Shown: positions 26,159-34,285, numbered from the stretch's first letter. The stretch: DNA of 45,057 bases from CAYVQU01 sp964453155 (GCA_964453155.1 CAYVQU010000019.1:1-45057), one strand, 5' to 3'. Numbers and translations are program-made. The notes: generated from the sequence alone by a model not told the origin.

Positions 26159-26236
26159 CGTCTCATAATCAGACCGGTTAGACCTCTCTGATATCTTTGG
26201 CGTTTTAGACCTTGCCAACATTTTAGACCACTTCGC
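26159..26236. repeat. 9-bp-period TTAGACC repeat cluster (copy A)
   Basis: On the minus strand, GTCTAAAAT, GTCTAAAAC, GTCTAACCG and GTCTGATTA occur in a 9-base register with degenerate units between them. The same unit makes up the elements on both sides of phoU (39357-39427 and 40146-40255). This copy lies between the MOSC start and the fdhA terminator. Confidence 0.6.
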
Positions 26237-26247
26237 CTTAATTGATA

Positions 26248-26280
26248 AGACCTGCCAGGTTTTCAAAACCTGGCAGGTCT
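26248..26280 (-). terminator. Hairpin terminator after fdhA
   Basis: A perfect 16-bp stem (AGACCTGCCAGGTTTT and its complement) around one central base, 26 bases beyond the fdhA stop. The T-rich right arm fits intrinsic termination in the fdhA direction. Similar CCTGCCAGG-TTTT palindromes are common intergenic repeats, so it may also be a repeat element. Confidence 0.72.
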
Positions 26281-26306
26281 GAGTGATTCACGAAATTAGA
26301 GTTGAG

Positions 26307-28985
26307 CTATATCTTCTCCACTCGCACCGCTGTCACTTTGGTCTCCGGGATTTTGGCCACCGGGTCCAGGGCCGGGTTGGTGATCTCGTTGGTGGGGCTT
26401 TCGTGGAAGTGGAACGTCATCGAGCACACGCCGGAGGGGCAGGTGTCGGTCACCTGGACGCGGGTTTTGACCTTGCCGCGTCGGGAGTAAACTTCCACCC
26501 ATTCGCCATCTTCCACGCCAAATTGATCCGCATCCGCCGGGCTGAGCTTGAGCCATTCGTTGCCATCGAGTTCTTCGAGCCCGGCCACCCGCCGCGTCAT
26601 CGTGGCGGAGTGATAGTGATACAGACTGCGGTCCGTCGTCAAGATGAGGGGGTAGTCATCATCGGCGATCTCGGCCGACTTTTTGTATGCTAGCGGGACA
26701 AATTGACCCTTGCCGTTGGGGCGGGCGAATTTCCCCTTGTGGAGGAACTTCGTTCCAGGGTCATCCGCGTCCCGACAGGGCCATTGCAAACCCACTTCTT
26801 CGATCCGGTCATAGGAGATACCGCCGTAGATGGGGGTGACCGCGGCGATCTCGTCCATGATTTCGGAGGGGCCGGTGAAATCGAAGCCTTGCTCACCCAT
26901 TTTCTGAGCAATTTGGGAGGTGATCACCCAATCGGGTTTAGCATCACCCCGGGGCGGAATGGCCTTGCGAATCCGCTGGACGCGGCGTTCGGTGTTGGTG
27001 TTGGTCCCATCCTTCTCGGCGAAAGAGGCCGCGGGCAACACCACATCCGCAAGTTGCGCCGTTTCTGACAGGAAAATATCCTGCGCTACGAAAAACAGAT
27101 CGGGATTTTCGAGGGCTTCCCGCACATGTTTGGCGTTAGCCTCCGTCAAGAGCGGGTTTTCCCCGACCATGTACAGAGCCGTAACCTTACTCTCATAAAT
27201 GGCATCGAATATCTCTGTGTGCGTCAACCCAATCTGGTCGGACATCGGTTGACCCCAGGCCTGTTCAAACTTGGCTTTGTTTTCAGGAATGGTCACATTC
27301 TGATATCCGGGGTAGACGTTAGGCAGGCCGCCCATATCGCACGCGCCTTGAACGTTGTTCTGACCGCGCAGGGGGTTGACACCGGTTGATTCTTTGCCGA
27401 TGTTACCCGTCAGCAGCGCCAGGTTGGCGACGGCCATGACGTTGTCGGTGCCGTGGGTGTGTTGGGTGATCCCCATGGCATAGAACAGGGCCGCGGGTTT
27501 GTTGGTGGCGTAGGTGTGGGCCACCTTGGTGACATCGGTCCAGGGCACGCCGGTAATTTCTTCGACAAATTCTGGGGTGTATGGGGCCAGCGAGGCCTCG
27601 AACTCGTCAAAGTTTTCACATAATTCATCAATGAAGGCCTGATCTTGCAAGCCTGCTTCGAGAATATAGCGGCACATTCCCATCAGCAGGACGGTATCGC
27701 TGCCGGGTTTGGGCTGGATGAATAGCTGCGCCGAACGCGCCAGCTCGATCTCTTTGGGGTTGGCGACTAGCAAAGTAGCACCGTTTTGCGCCGCCCGCCG
27801 CATGCGGTGGGCGATCACGGGGTGGGCATTGGTGGTGTTGGCCCCGATTACGAATATGGTTTTTGCGCCATCAATCTCCTTAATGGAGTTGGTCATTGCG
27901 CCCGAGCCGAAGGAAGTGACCAGACCGGCCACAGTAGGGCTGTGTCAAAGCCGGGCGCAGTGATCGACGGAATTCGTCCTCATGACTGCGCGGGTAAATT
28001 TTTGGATGAGATAATTTTCTTCGAGCGTACACTTGGCACTGGCCAGGGCGGCAAATTTGTCGCCTTTGCGGTCGGTAAAATTGGTGGCGATGAGCTCCAG
28101 GGCTTCATCCCACTCCGACTCGACAAACTCACCGTTTTTCTTGATCAACGGTTTGGTCAGCCGGTCCGGATGGTTGATGAAGTTGAAACCGTAGCGGCCT
28201 TTGACGCACAGACTGCCCTCGTTGGTGGGGCGGTCGCGGTCGGCGCGCACACTGACAACTTCGTCTCCGGCGACACCCAAATAAATCCCACAGCCCACCC
28301 CGCAGTAGACGCAGGTGGTCTGGGCTTCGCGGGCGGCGAATTTGGGTTTCTTGGGTGCCAATGCTCCTACGGGGCAGCGATCCACACACTCTCCACAGGA
28401 TTCACAGATCGACTCGACGAAGGGTTTATTCCCAAAGGTACCGACTGTGGTCTGGACGCCGCGGTCGATAAATCCTAAGGCCCCCAAGCCCACAATTTCG
28501 TCACAGGTTCGCACGCAGATGCCGCAGATCACGCATTTGTTGGGGTCAAACTGGAAGAAGGGATTGGAAGCGTCGATGGGCAAGTCACGTTCGGTTTTGC
28601 GGAGCCGCTCCAAGCGTTCGGGTTCAATTCCCAAATAAGACGAAACCGTCAGCAGATCGCAGTCGTGGGCGGCGGCACAGGCCAGACAGTCCATGTGGTG
28701 ATCGGCGATCAACAGTTCCATCGCGATCTTGCGGGATTGGTAAATGACGGGGCTGTTGGTGCGGACGTCGATGCCTTCCCGGACCGGTTCCAGGCAACTC
28801 ATTGTCATCCGGCCGCCGTCGATCTCGATCCCACATAAGCGGCAGGCCCCCACCGGTTTCAAATCCTCGTGGTGACAGAGATGGGGAATATAAATCCCAT
28901 TTTCCAGGGCGGCATCCAGAATATTCTGGCCTTCCCGGGCGACGATCTCCTGACCGTCGATGGTTAATTTGATTTGTTTTGTCAT
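26307..28985 (-). CDS. fdhA: Selenocysteine-containing formate dehydrogenase catalytic subunit
   Basis: 892 residues when the in-frame TGA (27945-27947) is read as selenocysteine 347 in VDHCARL-U-HSPTVAGL, the exact Mo/W-ligand position of FdhF-type enzymes. It oxidises formate (or reduces CO2) at a Mo/W-bis-MGD centre. Cofactor sites in order: [2Fe-2S] C37, C48, C51, C64; NuoG-like His-Cys3 H96/97, C100, C103, C109; two ferredoxin clusters C151-C161 and C194-C204; the catalytic-domain [4Fe-4S] C225, C228, C232, C260; then the MGD-binding domains, with the C-terminal dinucleotide fold near 775-885. The N-terminal iron-sulfur array couples it to NuoE/NuoF partners upstream. It starts MTKQIKLTIDGQEI. 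A standard gene finder would split it in two at the UGA. No sel genes are in the window. Confidence 0.95.
27916..27947 (-). promoter_or_regulatory. UGA selenocysteine codon with bSECIS-like hairpin
   Basis: The UGA is at 27945-27947. Twelve bases later the mRNA forms GUGGCC-GGUCU-GGUCAC (27932 to 27916): a 6-bp stem (one G-U pair) with GGUCU in the apical loop. The codons GGU CUG fall at positions 7-8 after UGA, the same place as the GGUCUG apical loop of E. coli fdhF that SelB recognises (from memory). Confidence 0.88.
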
Positions 28986-29011
28986 AGTATCTTCTCTACT
29001 TTACTATTGTT

Positions 29012-29277
29012 CACCACAAAGGCACTAAGGGCACAAAGAAATTTATTGGGTTTACTAAAAAAACCTTAGTGTTCTCTGTGTCTTTGTGGTGTATATATCG
29101 ATGAAAATTTCTCTATGTTTATCTAACTTTCACCACAAAGGCACTAAGGGCACAAAGAAATTTATTGGGTTTACTAAAAAAACCTTAGTGTTCTCTGTGT
29201 CTTTGTGGTGTATATATCGATGAAAATTTCTCTATGTTTATCTAACTTTCACCACGAAGGCACCAAGGGCACAAAGT
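29012..29277. repeat. 119-bp tandem repeat with palindromic core
   Basis: Two copies, identical by eye, at 29012-29130 and 29131-29249, and the left arm of a third at 29250-29277. Each full copy contains an imperfect inverted repeat: CACCACAAAGGCACTAAGG at one end and the CTTTGTGGTG arm at the other, with arms made of about 9-base CACAAAG units. They fill the whole 292-base gap between fdhA and the GxxExxY gene; nothing else is seen there. Confidence 0.92.
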
Positions 29278-29664
29278 TTAACCTTGTACTAACCGCTTGA
29301 TGCCTTTTTTCAACACGGGGACATTGAAATTGATCAAAAGTCCCAGCCAAATCTCAGATAGGCGCAGATATGTGAGTAATTGCGCCTGATGAATTGGCAT
29401 TACTCTCTCAACGGATTTTAGTTCTAATACGATTATCTCATCTACGAGAATATCAATCCGGTAACCTGCCGAGAGCTCTACATTTTTATATTTTATAGGA
29501 AGGTCAACTTGCCTTTGAAAAGGAATGCCCCGTAATGCCAATTCCTGGCATAAGCATTCTTCGTAAGCAGATTCCAAGAGTCCCGGGCCTAAAGCCTTAT
29601 GAACCTCGATTGCCGCACCGATAACTTCGTGTGACAATTTATCTGCTTTTTCTTTGATTTCCAT
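29278..29664 (-). CDS. GxxExxY protein (PD-(D/E)XK nuclease superfamily)
   Basis: 128 residues. The family motif appears as GPGLLESAYEECL near 26-38 (G-x-x-E-x-x-Y). The nuclease-like core follows: YRIDILVDEIIVLELKS near 68-84 gives the D-x(n)-E-x-K triad, and HQAQLLTYLRLSE near 92 gives the conserved Gln. The members are small, found in many phyla, and have no established function; a nuclease fold is predicted. Here the stop codon directly abuts a left repeat arm (29250-29277), and a degenerate right arm lies just upstream of its start (29670-29693), so the gene sits in the loop of a repeat copy. It interrupts an otherwise compact formate dehydrogenase operon. Confidence 0.88.
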   Translation of the reverse strand: MEIKEKADKLSHEVIGAAIEVHKALGPGLLESAYEECLCQELALRGIPFQRQVDLPIKYKNVELSAGYRIDILVDEIIVLELKSVERVMPIHQAQLLTYLRLSEIWLGLLINFNVPVLKKGIKRLVQG

Positions 29665-29669
29665 AAAAT

Positions 29670-29800
29670 CTTCTTTGTGTGTTTTTGTGATGTTTGACTA
29701 AAAAAATATGTTTCAAAAAATTCACCACAAAGACACCAAGTTCACAAAGAACTACTATTAAATATATTTAAACCTTCGTGTTCTCTGTGTCTTTGTGGTG
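29670..29800. repeat. CACCACAAAG-family palindromic repeats upstream of the GxxExxY gene
   Basis: 29670-29693 is a degenerate right arm (CTTTGTGTGTTTTTGTGATG). 29723-29800 is a complete palindromic copy, from CACCACAAAGACACCAAG to CTTTGTGGTG, with a loop unlike that of the 119-bp units. The copy ends 10 bases before the nuoF-like stop codon. Confidence 0.85.
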
Positions 29801-29810
29801 AGTGACTGCC

Positions 29811-31622
29811 TCAGGGTTCCACCAATTCAACTTCGCCGGTGCGAATTTCCACCGAGAAGAATTTGGGCGGGCAAACTTCGTAGCACACGCCGCATTTGTG
29901 GCAGAGCGATTGTTCGATGTAATGCATGCCTTTCTGTTCGCCGATGATGGCCTCCGTGGAGCAGTTCCGGCGGCACAAACCACAGCCAATGCAGCTATCC
30001 AGGATGTGGTAAGTAATGAATTCTTTACATTGTTTGGCCGGACAGGCGCGGTGGTGGATATGGGCTTCGTATTCATCCCGGAAGTAACGCAAGGTGGTCA
30101 AAACCGGATTTGGGGCCGTTTGACCCAACCCACACAGGGAACCCGCTTTGATGCCCACGGCCAATTCTTCGAGCAATTCGATATCACCCGGTTTGCCACG
30201 ACCTTCGACGATGTCTTCCAGGATATCGAGCATTTGTTTGGTGCCTAAGCGACAAGGCACACACTTCCCACAGGATTCCTTTTCGGTGAAGTCCAGGAAG
30301 TAACGGGCCACATCGACCATGCAGGTGTCTTCGTCCATGACAACCATTCCGCCGGAGCCCATCATCGAACCTGCTTCGATTAGCGAGTCGTAATCGACGG
30401 GGGTATCCAGGAAGGATTCCGGTAAACACCCACCTGAAGGTCCCCCGGTTTGGACGGCTTTGAACTTCTTGTTGGGGTCCAGCATCCCGCCGCCGATATC
30501 GTAAATGATCTCACGGAGGGTAATTCCCATGGGGACCTCGACCAGACCGCTGTTGGCGATCTTGCCGGTCAGGGCGAAAACGGCCGTGCCCTTGGATTTC
30601 TCAGTGCCGATGCTGGCGAACCACTCGGCCCCGTTGGTGATGATCAAGCGGACATTGGCGTAGGTTTTGACGTTGTTGAGCAGGGTTGGTTTGCCGTTCA
30701 GGCCCTTAATCGCCGGGTAGGGCGGGCGGCTACGCGGCATGCCGCGATGACCCTCGATGGAGGTGATCAAGGCGGTTTCTTCACCGCAAACGAAGGCGCC
30801 CGCGCCGTGGAAGATCTCGATATCGAAATCAAAATCGCCACCCATGATGCCTTTACCGAGATAACCTTTCTCACGAGCCTGATCAATCGCAATTTGCAGG
30901 CGCGTGATTGCCAGGGGATATTCGGCCCGGCAGTAGATATAGCCTTGCTGCGCACCGATGGCGAAACCAGCGATGGCCATGCCCTCTAAAACCGCGTGGG
31001 GATCGCCCTCCAAGACCGAACGGTCCATAAATGCGCCGGGGTCACCTTCATCGGCGTTGCAAAGTACATATTTGGTGTCACCGGGGGCGTCCTGGGTAAA
31101 CTGCCATTTACGGCCGGTCGGGAACCCACCGCCGCCGCGCCCACGTAGCCCGGAGTCCAGCACCGATTTAACGATAGCTTCCGGGGTCAGATCAAAGATA
31201 GCGGTTTTTAGCGCTTCGTAGCCCCCCACTTCTAGGTAATCGGTGATATTTTCGGGGTCGATCTTGCCACAGTTTTGCAGGACCAAACGCTTTTGTTTGG
31301 AATAAAAGGGGATGTCGTGATAAGTGGGGAGTTTTTCTTTCGTGGCCGGATCTTTGTAATACAGTTTCTCAACCGGTTCGCCGTCGTTTTTCAGGGAATC
31401 GACAATCGACTCAACATCTTTGGGCTTGACGTTGGCATAAAAAGTGCCTTCAGGTTCCACGACCACAATCGGGCCCTGCTGGCACATCCCATGACAGCCG
31501 GTGAATTTGACTTCAAAATCGGTGCCTTCTAACCCAGCTTCCAATTCGGTCTGAATCGCGCCCGATTTGGCCGATTCACACCCGGTCCCCCGACAAATGA
31601 GAACGGAATTGTTATTTGCCAT
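29811..31622 (-). CDS. NuoF-like NADH-binding flavoprotein subunit of formate dehydrogenase
   Basis: 603 residues, longer than NuoF of complex I because of extra domains at both ends. N-terminal thioredoxin-like [2Fe-2S] domain (C10, C15, C43, C47), then the FMN/NADH domain with GLRGRGGGGFPTGRKW and CNADEGDPGAFMDR, then the [4Fe-4S] motif ESCGKCVPCRLGTKQ with SLCGLG, and a C-terminal 2x[4Fe-4S] ferredoxin (CIGCGLCRRNC, CHKCGVCYEVC). This is the architecture of HydB/HndC-type subunits of multimeric hydrogenases and NAD(P)-linked formate dehydrogenases. It should pass electrons from FdhA to NAD+, with possible flavin-based bifurcation to ferredoxin (inference). Its ATG overlaps the end of the nuoE-like gene. 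Confidence 0.94.
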   Translation of the reverse strand: MANNNSVLICRGTGCESAKSGAIQTELEAGLEGTDFEVKFTGCHGMCQQGPIVVVEPEGTFYANVKPKDVESIVDSLKNDGEPVEKLYYKDPATKEKLPTYHDIPFYSKQKRLVLQNCGKIDPENITDYLEVGGYEALKTAIFDLTPEAIVKSVLDSGLRGRGGGGFPTGRKWQFTQDAPGDTKYVLCNADEGDPGAFMDRSVLEGDPHAVLEGMAIAGFAIGAQQGYIYCRAEYPLAITRLQIAIDQAREKGYLGKGIMGGDFDFDIEIFHGAGAFVCGEETALITSIEGHRGMPRSRPPYPAIKGLNGKPTLLNNVKTYANVRLIITNGAEWFASIGTEKSKGTAVFALTGKIANSGLVEVPMGITLREIIYDIGGGMLDPNKKFKAVQTGGPSGGCLPESFLDTPVDYDSLIEAGSMMGSGGMVVMDEDTCMVDVARYFLDFTEKESCGKCVPCRLGTKQMLDILEDIVEGRGKPGDIELLEELAVGIKAGSLCGLGQTAPNPVLTTLRYFRDEYEAHIHHRACPAKQCKEFITYHILDSCIGCGLCRRNCSTEAIIGEQKGMHYIEQSLCHKCGVCYEVCPPKFFSVEIRTGEVELVEP

Positions 31623-32076
31623 TTTTACCAGCCTCCGCTTTCAAAAGTTTGCGGACCTTGTTCTTCGTCAGGTTGCCGTGAACTTCTTCGTTGTAGGTCA
31701 CCGCCGGAGCCAGGGCGCAGCAGCCGATGCAGGCCACTGTCTCGACTGTATATTCCAAATCTTCGGTCGTCCCTTCGCCTTCCAGCCCAACATTGGCGGT
31801 GATTTCCTCTAAAATGGCAGGCGCCCCACGCACATGGCAGGCCGTCCCACGACAGACACAGATGTGGTTTCGTCCGGTTGGTTCAAACCGAAACTGCGCA
31901 TAAAATGTCGCTACGCCATAGATGTCACTCTCGGGGACCCGGGTGAATTTGGCAATCGCCCGCATCGAGTCTTCGGGCAGGTAGGTGTAATTCTCCTGCA
32001 CCTTCTGCAGAATGGGGATAATCTCATCCCGCTGCCCTTTGAAGTTTGAAAAGATGGTTTGAAGTTCTGGTTCCAT
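31612..32076 (-). CDS. NuoE-like [2Fe-2S] subunit of formate dehydrogenase
   Basis: 154 residues. N-terminal helical bundle (PILQKVQENYTYLPEDSM) followed by a thioredoxin-like [2Fe-2S] domain: first cysteine pair in CVCRGTACHVRGA, second pair in VACIGCCALAPAV. Matches the NuoE/HydC/HndA family that sits next to NuoF-like flavoproteins. The frame is open for 19 more residues upstream, but the ATG at 32076 has AAAGGAGAG at ideal spacing and begins at the conserved MEPELQTIFSNFKGQ-type N-terminus. Its end overlaps the nuoF-like start by 11 bases, so the two are translationally coupled. A CRP/FNR-type palindrome lies 40 bp upstream of the start. Confidence 0.94.
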   Translation of the reverse strand: MEPELQTIFSNFKGQRDEIIPILQKVQENYTYLPEDSMRAIAKFTRVPESDIYGVATFYAQFRFEPTGRNHICVCRGTACHVRGAPAILEEITANVGLEGEGTTEDLEYTVETVACIGCCALAPAVTYNEEVHGNLTKNKVRKLLKAEAGKNGK

Positions 32077-32116
32077 GTTCTCTCCTTTGTCTTGTGAGGA
32101 GTTGATAATGATCCAA

Positions 32117-32136
32117 ATTGTGAATATTTTCACAAT
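32117..32136. promoter_or_regulatory. CRP/FNR-family operator upstream of the formate dehydrogenase operon
   Basis: ATTGTGAATATTTTCACAAT: perfect 8-base arms around 4 bases, matching TGTGA-N6-TCACA, the E. coli CRP half-site arrangement. It lies 40 bp before the nuoE-like ATG. The rest of the 305-base gap 32077-32381 holds no convincing gene; a plus-strand frame there has no family features. Confidence 0.7.
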
Positions 32137-32381
32137 ACTGAGATTTTACCCCATTACCGCAAAAATTGCAAACAGGAGAAGGTTTACCCGATTTGCTATA
32201 TTTCTACTGATCCAATGTATATTTTTATGCGGATGTAGGGAAAAAATGAAGTGTCAAAGTTCCTGGATTAGAGAAGGAAAGTCATCTACTCAAGATTGCA
32301 TCGCAGCGTTGCAGTATTTGGTTCGGTAGCCCCAATTTTGAGAGCACTTGGTATGCTGTCACTCGTAGTAGTGGTATGGCG

Positions 32382-33155
32382 TTAAGTTTGGAGGCGTTCA
32401 AAACCATTATAAACTTTCATTGTTCCACTTCTGACATACCCCACTAAGGTGACATTCCAAGCCGAAGCCATCTCAACGGAAAGTGAGGTTGGCGAGGTCC
32501 GAGAAGCTACGATTGGGCAGCCCATCGTGGCCGTTTTGCGCATCATCTCTGACGAAATCCGCCCAGTGACCAGTAAAATTCGGTCTCGGGTTGCGATGCC
32601 ATGTTTTAGGCAGCAGCCGGTGAGTTTATCGATGGTGTTATGCCGACCCACATCTTCAACGATGGCGACCAACTCCTCGGTTTGGGGGTCCAATAATCCC
32701 GCGGCGTGGACCCCTCGGGAGCGCGCGTACAAACTATTGGGCGGCTGCAGTTTGCGAAATGCCGCGCGGATTAATTCGGGTTCAATCTGAATATCGCTTT
32801 CTAAGGGTTGGAGACCCGTTTCAGGATCGGTAAATGTCACCCCACCCCCACATCCTGAAGTAATTATGGCTCGAGCAGGTTTTTCAAACGGGCGATTGAG
32901 CCAGATGTCTACGCAGCATCCGGCCGCGCTAATGTGTAGGATTTCGATTTCAGAAAGATTCGCAATCAAACCTTCATTCTTCAAAAAACCTAACGCCAAT
33001 AAATCTTGCTCTTGGGGGGTGGCCATAATGGTGGCCAACTCGATCCCATTGACGTAAATTGTGATCAGGGCTTCTTCGATGATTTCCCCTTCTTTGGAAG
33101 ACCAATTGTTGTTGCGATACTCAAACCAGTGGGTAGGAACGGCGCCGGTGGACAT
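32382..33155 (-). CDS. fdhD: Formate dehydrogenase accessory sulfurtransferase FdhD
   Basis: 257 residues. FdhD relays sulfur from a cysteine desulfurase to the Mo/W-bis-MGD cofactor, which is needed for active formate dehydrogenase. Landmarks: EEALITIYVNGIELATIMATP near 27-47, LLALGFLKNEGLI near 52-64, the catalytic loop TSGCGGGVTF with Cys102, VHAAGLLDP near 165, and the invariant EDVGRHNTIDKL near 182. The loop has a single cysteine (Cys-Gly-Gly-Gly) instead of the Cys-x2-Cys of E. coli FdhD. The gene precedes the nuoE-nuoF-fdhA set on the same strand, separated by 305 bases containing the CRP/FNR-like site, so it is probably a separate transcript supporting the same enzyme. Confidence 0.94.
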   Translation of the reverse strand: MSTGAVPTHWFEYRNNNWSSKEGEIIEEALITIYVNGIELATIMATPQEQDLLALGFLKNEGLIANLSEIEILHISAAGCCVDIWLNRPFEKPARAIITSGCGGGVTFTDPETGLQPLESDIQIEPELIRAAFRKLQPPNSLYARSRGVHAAGLLDPQTEELVAIVEDVGRHNTIDKLTGCCLKHGIATRDRILLVTGRISSEMMRKTATMGCPIVASRTSPTSLSVEMASAWNVTLVGYVRSGTMKVYNGFERLQT

Positions 33156-33208
33156 TGCTGAATTATATCTGATTATCAGACGGTGAGGTTGAGTTTGAAT
33201 GAGAGAAA

Positions 33209-33374
33209 TAGGGCAATTGCATGTTCATGTAAACATGCGACTGAAGTCGCAGCAACTGGCGCAAATGCGCTGGCAAAACCTGCCTTCGCAGGTTGAAACC
33301 CAGTCGCCGAAGGGCGACTTCGCAGTTGTCGGTGCAGTTTTAACTGCCATTTAAGGTTACCTGCGATTGCCCTA
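33209..33374. mobile_element. MITE-like element of 166 bp built of serial hairpins
   Basis: Bounded by 12-base terminal inverted repeats TAGGGCAATTGC (33209-33220) and, on the other strand, TAGGGCAATCGC (33363-33374), one mismatch; the outer TA on both sides fits a TA target duplication as made by IS630/Tc1-type transposases. Inside are five small stem-loops: 33219-33238, 33237-33250 (GCGACT-GA-AGTCGC), 33277-33294 (AACCTGC/GCAGGTT), 33303-33318 (GTCGCC/GGCGAC) and 33334-33347 (GCAGTT/AACTGC). No coding capacity. The right end forms the stop codon of the acyltransferase gene. Confidence 0.7.
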
Positions 33375-34277
33375 GTGAGATGGATAAGCTTGCATATGAG
33401 CTGAAAAATGTTTTTTTGCTGTGTGGATCAAATGTCCCATAAAAGACTCATTTGGCCCCATTGGTAGTTCAGATTTTGTAAACGGTCGGGCAAATGAGAG
33501 GCGCGGTGATTGTAGCAATTGGCCGGGGGCTCGCATCTGCTGCATGATTTGCAAAAACTCTGAAATTCGTTGTTTGTCGCGCCGTTCGCGACGGAAAACT
33601 GTCAATGGGTGCGATACATAATACGGTTCGATAATTCCGCTGATCATGGTGATCAGAATTTGGGTTTCTGGAACCCGCCGGGCGAAAAGTTCTAGGCTGC
33701 GAGACCAACCATCCAACGCCAGCTCTGCACCGGACATCGTATCCGGATCGGGATCCATCCCATCTCCAGCGAAGATCAGAACCGCGCCACCATTTTTCAG
33801 GTGTTGAAGGGCTTCTCGAGTGGCCCGCATGCGAATCTGGGGGTCCGGGGGGGAGAATACAAAATGGGGTTTCGTCGCGGGAATTTCGTTGATGAAGATA
33901 AGCGGAATGTTGACGAAGATTTTGATATCGTCACGCGGGATATTGGCCGTGATGACCAGGGTATCATAGGCCCCCGGGTGATTCGCGGTGATTAGTAGTG
34001 GTCCCTCCGTAGGGATGTTTTGGGCCCCTGAAACCTCAACCGAGGCAACGAAATTGGGAATAAACCATTGCGAGGCTTGTTGAAATCCGTGCACAGCCAC
34101 ACGATAATCAAATTCTGCTGCGATGATCGAAAATCGATGGATTGCTTTCCAGGCCAGGGGCGTAAATACGCGCGCCATTAGTCCATCGGTAGCAAAACCC
34201 AGGGCTCGGAATAATTCACCGCACAAGATTTGGGTGAGAGCCGCAGCTTGTTCGTCTTGTGATTTTGAAGCTTCCAT
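33372..34277 (-). CDS. PlsC-type acyltransferase
   Basis: 301 residues. The H-x4-D acyltransferase motif is NHPGAYD (His100, Asp105), followed by IKIFVNIPLIFINEIP and the glycerophosphate-site region GGAVLIFAGDGMDPDPD near 165, then LITMISGIIEPYYV. Related to lysophosphatidic acid acyltransferases (PlsC domain), so an acyl transfer step in lipid synthesis or modification is likely, but no neighbouring lipid gene refines the substrate. The start is about 10 bases after a terminator-type hairpin that closes the pst operon. The stop codon (TAG, 33372-33374) lies inside the terminal repeat of the adjacent MITE-like element, so the insertion may have changed the original C-terminus (TAKKHFSAHMQAYPSH). 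Confidence 0.85.
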   Translation of the reverse strand: MEASKSQDEQAAALTQILCGELFRALGFATDGLMARVFTPLAWKAIHRFSIIAAEFDYRVAVHGFQQASQWFIPNFVASVEVSGAQNIPTEGPLLITANHPGAYDTLVITANIPRDDIKIFVNIPLIFINEIPATKPHFVFSPPDPQIRMRATREALQHLKNGGAVLIFAGDGMDPDPDTMSGAELALDGWSRSLELFARRVPETQILITMISGIIEPYYVSHPLTVFRRERRDKQRISEFLQIMQQMRAPGQLLQSPRLSFARPFTKSELPMGPNESFMGHLIHTAKKHFSAHMQAYPSH

Positions 34278-34285
34278 GTTCTGCT

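Noticed and set aside
27786..28478. 230-residue plus-strand reading frame opposite fdhA
   Set aside because: Antisense to iron-sulfur and catalytic motifs of FdhA; composition is that of a shadow frame.
26307..28985. Two separate genes, or a pseudogene, for the formate dehydrogenase halves
   Set aside because: The only interruption is a UGA at the known selenocysteine position, with a fitting hairpin after it; both halves are otherwise intact.
29012..29800. CRISPR array
   Set aside because: The repeats are 119-bp tandem units with internal palindromes and identical spacers, and no cas genes are near.
32075..32329. Small plus-strand gene (84 residues) with a lipobox-like CGC in the gap before fdhD
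   Set aside because: No ribosome binding site, overlaps the CRP-like site and promoter region of the nuoE-like gene, and has no conserved features I recognise.
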